Below, one piece after another: positions 56,517 through 64,000 of a stretch of DNA of 64,000 nucleotides (positions within the stretch are counted from its first letter, which is position 1; each line of letters starts with the position of its first letter). Under the pieces are notes generated by a model. That model ran no database searches. It saw only the letters and a list, made by a program, of their open reading frames with translations, and was not told where the DNA came from. The stretch lies in the NCBI GenBank assembly GCA_006384855.1, contig VCJN01000731.1, positions 1-64,000 of the forward strand. Direction: 5' to 3'. The translations under genes and the position numbers were made by a program. The stretch is from Tetraselmis striata. Lineage: Eukaryota; Chlorophyta; Chlorodendrophyceae; Chlorodendrales; Chlorodendraceae.

Positions 56517-56900
56517 TACAAGTAGACCCGTTGCAGGAGTGTGGAATCCAGAGAGATGCAAGGATCAATCGTACTAGTAGCTACACTGTACAGCCACGCG
56601 TCCGCCGACCCGCCGACCCGGGGCCCAGCGTCCGTCGACGGACGGGCGGCGAGGCGGACGGGCGACGGTCGTCCGGCGCCCGGCGACGAACGAACGACGG
56701 CGTCCGGCGTCCGGGTCCGGTCCACGCGGCGGGCTCGGCGCTTCGCGCCATGCCTGCCCCGTAGACCTGACGAACGGTGACGACCGGCTCGACCGGCGGC
56801 GGCCCGGCGGCCGGCGACCGGTACTGGTACCCGTACTGGTACAGGTAGTAAGTAAGCAGCAGACTCACAGACTCACCTCGTAATTAATATGGCAGGATTG
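56517..56900. mobile_element. Solitary copy of the 533-bp array element inside retrotransposon copy 2
   Basis: It starts ACAAGTAGACCCGTTGCAGG and ends in CTCACCTCGTAATTAATATG, followed by GCAGGAT. Copies 1 and 3 of the retrotransposon run straight across this point, so this single unit interrupts the host sequence. It lacks terminal inverted repeats. Same 5' and 3' ends as the tandem array. Confidence 0.7.
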
Positions 56901-57052
56901 CGTAAGCATCTGAGGACTTAACCACCTTTACTTTGGGTGGGGTCCCCCCCTCCCTTCACGGCGCCTTGTATTTTGCTGGGAATGGGAACTATTTTTGGCC
57001 ATGGTGTCGGGCCCTCCCTCACGTTGCCGTTTTTGTTGCACATTATGTATCA

Positions 57053-57578
57053 TGTTGAGATACCAAGCTCGAAAAAGTGCCGATCAGACTTGGATGTCAT
57101 CATCCGATATTGTAGAGCTTGCATACCTGTCTGGACCGGGCCGAGTACCACATCACATGACTGTACGAGGTACTGTCCCGACACCCCTCTGGGATCCAAG
57201 GAGAGGGAGGATCGGAAAGTATGAGTACATTCAAGGAACTGAGCCATAGAAGCCGGAATCATCCGCACTTGAGCTTTGATGTAGGATATTTGGGGGGGGG
57301 GATTGATGATCGCGTCACCGGAAGCTACGAATCGGAAGTACACCGGATATAGCGGAAGGAGAACCCATGAAATCTTGAAAGGCTACAAGCGGGAGTCAAA
57401 CCCGGGTATGTTGCCATACAGGCTCGCCACCTTAGCTCCGAAACCATGTAGAGACGTCAAGCTCGAAAAAGGTGCCGGTTGGAATTGGATGTCATCGTTG
57501 TATGTTGTAGAGCTTGTAAACCCTCGGGACCGGGCCGAGGGTCCACACCACATGATTGTACGAGGTACTTTCCCAACA
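57053..57578. mobile_element. TRIM-like element with ~131-bp terminal direct repeats
   Basis: LTR1 is 57053-57183 and LTR2 is 57447-57578. Both begin TGT and end in ACA (TGTTGAGATACC to GTCCCGACA; TGTAGAGACGTC to TTCCCAACA). They share AGCTCGAAAAA, GGATGTCATC, GGACCGGGCCGAG and TGTACGAGGTACT. The element is flanked by TATCA (57048-57052) and TATCG (57579-57583), a 5-bp target duplication with one change. Copy 3 of the host retrotransposon shows the empty site (GTATGTATCGC). The 263-bp interior has no ORF and a tRNA-like B-box word on the minus strand (GGTTTGACTCC). Confidence 0.7.
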
Positions 57579-57850
57579 TATCGCATCCCCGAAATGCTTT
57601 TCTCCGCGGGATGGGGCATGCCCCAACTCGCATTACTCGAATAGGCCAAACGGGTATAGGGCAGACTTTTTGTAGCTAGTGCCGGGTGTTTTGATGGCAG
57701 TGTCTTAGACGGTGATCCAACAGCGTTGGGAATTTTGTCACTGGCCTCCAATTAGTTTTGCAGAAAGCTTCGGCAATTTGCTTGTTGACTATAACGGATT
57801 TTCGCCTACCTAGGGCTTTTCGTAACCGGATCGCTGCCTAAACGGCCGTC

Positions 57851-58246
57851 GTAGAGACGCTGCTGCAATGAATTCATTGGTGCAAATCATGTCCCATGGG
57901 CGAACAGATTGCAGTGCCGGGAGAGACAGTGTACTGGTCGGTACATGTGTAGGTATTTATGCTTATTATATGGAATATATTGGGGCTTGGCAACCCTACT
58001 GGCATTGTTGAGGCCACGGGCGTAGTATTGAACGTTACATGACGACGCACGCTTAGCCGCTATTCCATATCTAGCAGCTCCTCTCCGGCTAGATAGCTAC
58101 CTTCTGCCTTTGCGCTCGACATTCGAAGCTCGCGCAACGGCTACCGTACCTCTAGTAAATGCGAAAGGTGGGCGCTTAATAAGCCCTCCAGCATGCGACT
58201 GTGAGCTAGAGAGCTTACCCCCCGCCCCCCCCCCCCCCCCCCCGCC
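57851..58246. other. Spacer ending in poly-C tract
   Basis: No gene recognised. A run of about 25 C broken by two G lies at 58218-58248, just before retrotransposon copy 3. Confidence 0.5.
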
Positions 58247-58252
58247 CCCGTT

Positions 58253-59050
58253 TTGAGAAGCGACGTCGAGCAAACAATAGGGCACAACGCGTCTTATATG
58301 TCAAACCCGTTGCCACAGTACGGTACGGGTGTCCATGCGGGGGTTGTGGCCCGGCTACTGCACACTATGATACATCAATTACGCACCCGAGTATTCCCCA
58401 CTGCCCGTCGATTGGCCCGGATTCATGACATGCCTGAGCGGTTCCTTGAACGCTGCCCTGCTTGTGGCCGAAGTGAATCTGAGACTATCGAACATACGTT
58501 GGTAAAATGCCCGCGGTGGGGGTATCACCATCATAATTTAGGGTTGCTATTTCCGGAGTTTAGGGATTTTTTTAGAAGTCGTCTTGTTGCGTCAACATTA
58601 TCCGTGGACTTAATTGCCTTTATTTTGGGCGAGGTCCCTCCCCCCTTCGCGGTGCCCTATATTTTATTGGGAATGGGAAATTTTCTAGTTGTGGCGTTGG
58701 AGCCTCCCTCACATTGCCTTTTCAATTTGTTGCACGTGTATGTATCGCGCTCGTCCCGATTGAAATGCTTTGCTCCGCGGGATGGGCTTATCCCAACTCG
58801 CATTACTCGACGAATAGGCCGACGTCCAAACGAGTAGGGCAAACCTTTCGTGGTCAGTGCCGGGTATTTTGATGGCAGTGATTCAGACGGTGATCCAACG
58901 GTGTTGGATATTTCGTCACATGACTCAAATTAGTCGTGCAAAATGTTTCGGGACAGTTTGCTTGTTGACTATAACGGAGCGTCGCCTACCCATCATGGCT
59001 TTCAGCCCGTAACACGATCGCTGCCCTAAACCGCCGCCGTAGAGCCGTTG
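58253..59050 (+). mobile_element. Non-LTR retrotransposon remnant, copy 3 (5'-truncated)
   Basis: A clean 194-aa frame (58253-58837) encodes the same C-terminal region as 52417-52965: QLRTRVFPTARRLARIHDMP, then CPACGRSESETIEHTLVKCP. The 3' untranslated part follows with GGTGATCCAACGGTGTTGG and CTTGTTGACTATAACGG. It begins just after a poly-C tract. Truncation at the 5' end is usual for LINE copies. This copy is free of the insertions that split copy 2. Confidence 0.75.
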
Positions 59051-59224
59051 CAAGGGTTTAAATGTCGCCATTCTGTCCCGGGGGCGATAACAAAAAAGCC
59101 GCTCCAGCACTTGCAGTTGTAAGTATGGCTGCTTTGTCATTAGACCGTTGCCTCATTCGAACCCCAAAGGGTTATTGCATCAACCATGTTAACCCGGGAC
59201 ACGGGGCCAGTGGATATTGCCCTG

Positions 59225-59302
59225 AAATGACGAGCCGGGAATCGATCCGGGGACCTCCTGAGTGGGGGACCACCACGTACGTACTCTACCTAGCGCGCTG
59301 AC
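59225..59302 (-). ncRNA. tRNA-like sequence (SINE-type pol III boxes)
   Basis: The minus strand reads GCGCGCTAGGTAGAGTACG (A-box-like) and about 45 bases later GGATCGATTCC (B-box consensus GGTTCGANTCC) inside a CCGG/CCGG stem. The anticodon arm does not fold well and no acceptor stem closes, so it is unlikely to be a working tRNA; a tRNA-derived SINE is more likely. Confidence 0.4.
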
Positions 59303-59384
59303 ATGTAATTAGGCGCTGCCTATTAATCGCTATTATTGTGCTCAACGCAAGCATCACGTCTAGATAGCATGTATATACATATAT

Positions 59385-59740
59385 ATGCATATCAGCACAT
59401 ACAAACAGTATGGGGGGGGGGGGGGGGGGGCACACACGGAATTCTCGCCGGGAACAGCGCAGCTCAAAAATGCTCCGAAACCAGTGTTGAAACCGTCGCC
59501 GCAACGCCCGGATGCTGCCCAATATGGTGGCTATTCCAGCCAAAATCATGGTGTCATAGTGGACTATATATAGCCAGCACATGGTATGATTTGCAGCTCG
59601 AAACGTGGCGATTGCTATCCGAGTATATATTTGCTGCCGCTCCGTAGCGTACACCGCAGTGTTTACCGCACAATACGGCAGTGCATGTACACCACCAACC
59701 AAAAGGACGCAGAATCTGTTCTCGCGCTGGGGGTCGCTTG
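59385..59740. repeat. Dispersed repeat family, copy 1
   Basis: This runs from CAGCACATACAAACAGTATG plus poly-G to CGCGCTGGGGGTCGC. Near-identical to 60323-60660, with GCTCCGAAACCAGTG and ACGCCCGGATGCTGCCCAAT in both. The copies differ in poly-G length. The 103-aa and 84-aa + strand ORFs are not considered genes. Confidence 0.85.
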
Positions 59741-59959
59741 ACTATTATATGACTATCACCCAGCTAAGCGTCGATATTTCGGCGGTGAGCTTTATTGCCG
59801 TACGGGTACCCGTATAGTGCAGCGGATCGGGCCTATAGGCGCATGACTAAAGCGCTTATCTACTGGCATGTACTACTAAATACTATAATCCACCCAGCCA
59901 CCCGCCCGCCCGCCCACGGTCCTTATTAATTACACAGCCGTCCGATTCCGATCTCACGG

Positions 59960-60225
59960 TTGGGAGGCTATGAGTACTGGTACTCGCTACTCGCTGCTGG
60001 TAATGGAAAAAAACTCTGGTACTTCAAAGCGTTGGCAATGCGAACGCTCGCTGTTGGTACTGGTACTCGCTACTCGCTGTTGGTACTGTTGGTACTGGTA
60101 CTGGTACTCGCTATACTCGCTGCTGGTAATTGGAAAAAAACTCTAGCACTTCAAAGCGTTGGCAATGCAAACGCTCGCTGCTGGTACTTCAAAGCGCTGG
60201 CAATGCAATTGATGGAACTGTAGGC
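59960..60225. repeat. GGTACTGGTACTCGCT-type repeat cluster
   Basis: Variable repeats of (C/G)TACTGGTACTCGCT and two copies of GGAAAAAAACTCT(G/A)G, CACTTCAAAGCG and TTGGCAATGC lie between the two dispersed-repeat copies. Confidence 0.8.
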
Positions 60226-60322
60226 CTGTGATATAGAACCCGTTCTTTTAAAATTTTCTGAAAAATCGACGCATCGCTGATTCAACTGTCAAGTTGCTTC
60301 ACATATATATACGTGACTACAT

Positions 60323-60663
60323 ATCAGCACATACAAACACTGGGGGGGGGTACACACGGAATGCTCGCCGGGAACAACGCAGCTCAAAAATGCTCCGAAA
60401 CCAGTGCTGAAACTGTCGCCGCAACGCCCGGATGCTGCCCAATATGGTGGCTATTCCAGCTCAAATCATGGTGGCATAGTGGACTATATATAGCCAGCGC
60501 ATGGTATGATTTGCAGCTCGAAACGTGGCGATTGCTATCCGAGTATTTATTTGCAGCCGCTCCGTAGCGTACACCGCAGTGTTTACCGCACAATACGGCA
60601 GTGCATGTATACCACCAACCAAAAAGTGCGCAGAGTCTGTTATCGCGCTGGGAATCGCTAGAA

Positions 60664-60699
<36 letters not shown>

Positions 60700-60850
60700 A
60701 CTACATATGAGTAGCTACAAACGGTCTGGGGGCGGGGGGCTAGGGCCCGACACACGGAATGCTCGATGGAAACAACGCAGCTCTAAGACAATGCTCCGCA
60801 ACCAGTGCTAAAACCGTCGTCGCAGAGCACCGCACGGCCGCTGCGTCGTC
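60323..60850. repeat. Dispersed repeat family, copies 2 and 3, with (GT)n
   Basis: Copy 2 is 60323-60660 and copy 3, shorter and more diverged, is 60700-60850 (CACGGAATGCTCGATGGAAA). A (GT)n tract of 15 units at 60668-60697 separates them. A further worn trace (ACACGGAATGATGGAACCGC) is at 60972. Confidence 0.8.
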
Positions 60851-60859
60851 GGGACATCA

Positions 60860-63800
60860 CCCATTGGGTATGCTGTCGGCATGTGCAAAGGGCTGGCGGG
60901 GCAACATCTCGGCGACAGCAAGCGGCGATGCGTGTTGCACGCTGAATTTGCTGTGAAATCAAGAATTCATTACACGGAATGATGGAACCGCCACCGCAGC
61001 GCACCGCATGGCCGCTCATGCGTTTCCAGGACTACGCTCAACATAGTATCCAAAACCAACAATAATACAACAGCCGCACCAAGCCCGCAGCACCCCCCAA
61101 GTGCCCTTTGCTGGGTCGCCATGGCACTACTTAACGCTTGTTCTCTCACAATTTTCCCACCCCCTCCGCATGTTAGTGGCTTACCATAGGCAGTTGGGGT
61201 GGGGGAGAGGCATGGTGCATCGCGTTGTTGTTGGAAGTGTATGCCACATGTCACAATGAATTACATAGTGTGCCACAGTACATGAAGTATTAGAATATCA
61301 TTCCAAACAAACCGGAGGGGGGGCCCAAAATAAAGGGAGGTGTGACCTGCTAATCCATGTCATTTTGTCGGAATGGCCTTATATACCATATAATTGTCAA
61401 ACTATCAACATAACCTCCGAGCATGTCGGCCGAACTCCGTCGCTTTCTTCCACGATGGCTTGAAGTGACGCACGTTGTCGATGGTGACGCATACTGACGG
61501 AACGCCACCAATCAGTCTCATGGGCATGTGGGGGTGGCTGCGGTGAGAGTGGGTGTTGTGATGCCCAATGGCGGCCCGCGGCTAGGGTTATGCGGCGGGT
61601 GATGTCGAATGGAGACTCTAAAACCGACTTGGCGCCGCCAAGGATTGCGCCCACGCAAACATGGGGTCAAGCGCGGTCGTACGCGTCGCAACGGCTTCTC
61701 CAGTGCAATACTAAGTACTGTTTGGGATTCATCATCTTGTTTTGTCAATATCCGGTCTTACCTCCCCCCCTTTTTCTGAAGGATAAAAAGGCAGCTAAAA
61801 CAACAAATATAGTTGTGATGGCTTACACATGCATGCCGATCGATTCCAAGCGCGTCATTCCCGTGAACGAGCACCCGACCTATTAGCTTAAGTACTGCTG
61901 CATGCCATCGAATTTCATCGGAAATTGAAAAAAGCGGCATGGTGAAGCTCTACCCGTAGCCGGCCTATCCTCGGTTAAATCTTTGTGGGTGCCGTTTTTA
62001 GATCCCCCGTTCCGTTTTCGACGGACCTCTCATTTTCGTCACGAGACGTACTGCGCAATATACGTTTAGTACTTAGCGCCGAATGGGAGGGTTCCGGCGG
62101 CGGGACCGATCTTTATACAGTACCCGACATACACTTGAGGTGTCCACATCCAATTTGACGACGTAGGACCGTGACAGAGCCGGATTTTCAATTTTTGCTT
62201 TCAATTTGGTGATATAATGCATGATATATGTGTACCAAGGCTTCGCGGCATGTACGAGGAAAACCCGACATCGCCCTTTCCGGAACGCCGTTGCAAGAAG
62301 CCAATAATTGCAGCGCAGCGCAGGATCATCGGAAGATCATAGAGGGGAACCTTACATCTACACCTCTGCTCCACATAGTCCCAGGCCCATTTCTCCCCAA
62401 ATCCGAGCTTACGAATAGTAGGGCATCTGTATTTAGGGTTTGGGACCTGAAATCCTAGGATGTTGCACATTTATGCTTATATTAGCCTTTATCACCATAG
62501 GGTATATGCAAGCCCTTTGGCCCTAACAAGCGTCCTACATGATCACGAGTGGCACTACTTGCGCCACACTGCGCGTTTCCAGTACCCCCAGAACAACACG
62601 GGTTGGTGCCCCGCACGTCCCGCCGCGCATGCATAGACCATTAAATGGCGGGATGGCCATGGGTGGGCGAGGAAACATGTCAACAAAGATTCTAGGGTAT
62701 TTTTGGGTGGGGTGGGCCCATATTGGCGTGCGCCCGTGCACGACGTGGCGTGATATATACCATCGCCACTGCAGTGCTGCCTTGTGATGCAGCTCTCAAA
62801 ACTCGAGGTATCGCTCAGTGCGTTGCGAGGAAACGTCATATATATATATATATATGAATACCACAAAAATCTACGCTAGCAGGGCTACATTTTCTCTAGC
62901 CTCACCACGGTCGTCCGAGGTCGTCTAGGCACTTTTCGTTTTTTTGAAATAATATGTCGAAATATGACGTCAGCGTCAGCGTGTGATCAATACATTGGCG
63001 TGAAACTTTACGCCAAGTGGACTCAAAACTTCATACACGGTAGCGGGACAGTATGTTGCGATGTTGCGTGTACTCGTGCTGCACGGACCACTCATACTTG
63101 GCACATGCCCCCTTTGAGCGATGCCCACGGCCACCATGCCGGATCCCCCCGTTCACATCATTATTTCTACCAGCATCGACGCATTAAGGTGCACGCCATC
63201 GCCGTCCCACTGGCCTCACCATGGCGCGTTGTGAGCATGCATGCATGCACTACTATAGAAAAGCTTTGCCCTACGGCAAGGAGGCCACGAGAACTCTCTT
63301 CAGCCGGCGCGTGCAGCGATCACAACCGCATTGTGCTCATTATTTTGCCCATAAACCATCGTCATCGACACGTAGGGCTTAATCCAGGTCGTGAATGAAC
63401 GACCTAATATCAATGCCCTGCGTGTATGGCGGATAGTGATCATACCAAGGGTGATGTGGTATGAGTACGGGGGCAGTGCTGGTTTCCAATGCCTATTTAT
63501 GCACACGAGTGGCGCAATTTGTGGTTTTGAAGCGCCAGTGAGCGCCATGCTTTTTGTCTAAATGAAGTATTGACGGCAACGGCTACCGCGTGGCAATATG
63601 GGGTGTATCGCGCTTTCGTGGCATTTCCCCTCAGCCGCACGACCCTGAGTAAAATGCATGCACGCGCGCACGGTCTCAGTGTAGCCGCGCATGGGCATGT
63701 GGATCGAATTCGCAAACTCCATACTTATGTGGAGGGGTGTAGAAGATGTAACGATCATTTGTAGCGACTATATATAACATGTCGACGACCTTCTTTTACA

Positions 63801-64000
63801 TTATCATTCGCTAGATGAGGTATAATTTAAATCCTTAGGCTCTTCAGAATTAATTTCCTTGTTTTGCTCCCGATTTCCCGGACAATGGGGGGGGGGGGGA
63901 CTTTTTTATTCACGGAACCTTTTAGGGGAACGATGAAACAGCACACAAGCGCGAATTCACACCCGCAGATGAGTACGCGCACGACCACGCGTGCCCGAGC
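60860..64000. other. About 3.1 kb without a recognisable gene
   Basis: Short ORFs on both strands lack family resemblance or splice partners. It includes a (TA)n tract at 62837-62855, poly-G at 63887-63899, and at 62643 the word AAATGGCGGGATGG, which also follows the 3' end of the tandem array at 55975. Nothing else seen. Confidence 0.5.

Larger units (their letters stand above)
53181..57850 (+). mobile_element. Non-LTR retrotransposon remnant, copy 2, split by nested insertions
   Basis: Pieces at 53181-53289, 55991-56516, 56900-57047 and 57583-57850 line up in order with copy 1 from about 52120 onward. Shared words: GGTTACGGCCGTTGC-like start, GACTAGCTAGGGCGA, ACTAGTAAAGGCATC, ACTATCGAACATGTG, GGGAATGGGAA and GGTGATCCAACAGCGTTGG. 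Between the pieces lie a tandem array (53290-55990), a single ~0.4-kb insert and a TRIM-like element. The coding frame is broken. Confidence 0.75.

Noticed and set aside
53315-56868. Repeated 70-95 aa Arg/Pro-rich ORFs as a protein family
   Set aside because: They arise on both strands of a GC-rich block in each 533-bp unit; both strands being open is a composition effect.
59225-59302. Functional tRNA gene
   Set aside because: T-arm has a mismatch, the anticodon arm does not fold and the acceptor stem does not close; kept only as SINE-like.

Overview
The window looks like nuclear DNA of a unicellular green-lineage alga. Evidence: spliceosomal introns (GT-AG, plus two inferred GC-AG) in every conserved gene, a thioredoxin with a plastid-type leader, GC-rich exons, long poly-G/poly-C and dinucleotide tracts inside introns, and abundant satellites and transposon debris. 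Nothing prokaryotic, organellar or CRISPR-like was seen. The genus cannot be named from this sequence.

Layout: (1) 0-6 kb: a multi-exon DUF7869-type (transposase-like) gene on +, with one 24-bp minisatellite lying both upstream of it and inside its first intron. (2) 6-17.5 kb: two converging copies of a Tnp2/Transposase_21-like DNA transposon, forming a large inverted repeat; one arm is interrupted by a 2.0-kb retrotransposon-like insertion with an 8-bp target duplication. (3) 17.5-20 kb: non-coding, with a TCGCGA-rich patch and a small inverted-terminal-repeat element. (4) 20-50.6 kb: a gene island holding five conserved genes: an uncharacterised helical protein (+), CWC27 (-), an sn-1 diacylglycerol lipase (+), the aminotransferase half of Moco sulfurase (-) and an atypical thioredoxin (-). 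Two large satellites separate them: 15 copies of 155/156 bp after the helical-protein gene, and 50 copies of exactly 74 bp after the lipase. (5) 50.6-59.1 kb: remains of three copies of one non-LTR retrotransposon, with nested insertions: a ~0.5-kb element present once singly and once as a five-copy tandem array, and a 526-bp TRIM-like element with ~131-bp terminal repeats. (6) 59-64 kb: dispersed repeats, a tRNA-like SINE-type sequence, and about 3 kb in which no gene was recognised.

Exon models were built by hand from splice sites and reading-frame continuity. For the five island genes and the DUF7869 gene the summed exon lengths are exact multiples of three, which is the main internal check. 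The island genes are housekeeping or metabolic and show no sign of working as one pathway. The mobile elements dominate the flanks, and one tandem array at 43 kb carries an antisense copy of an exon piece from the DUF7869 gene at 5.3 kb.
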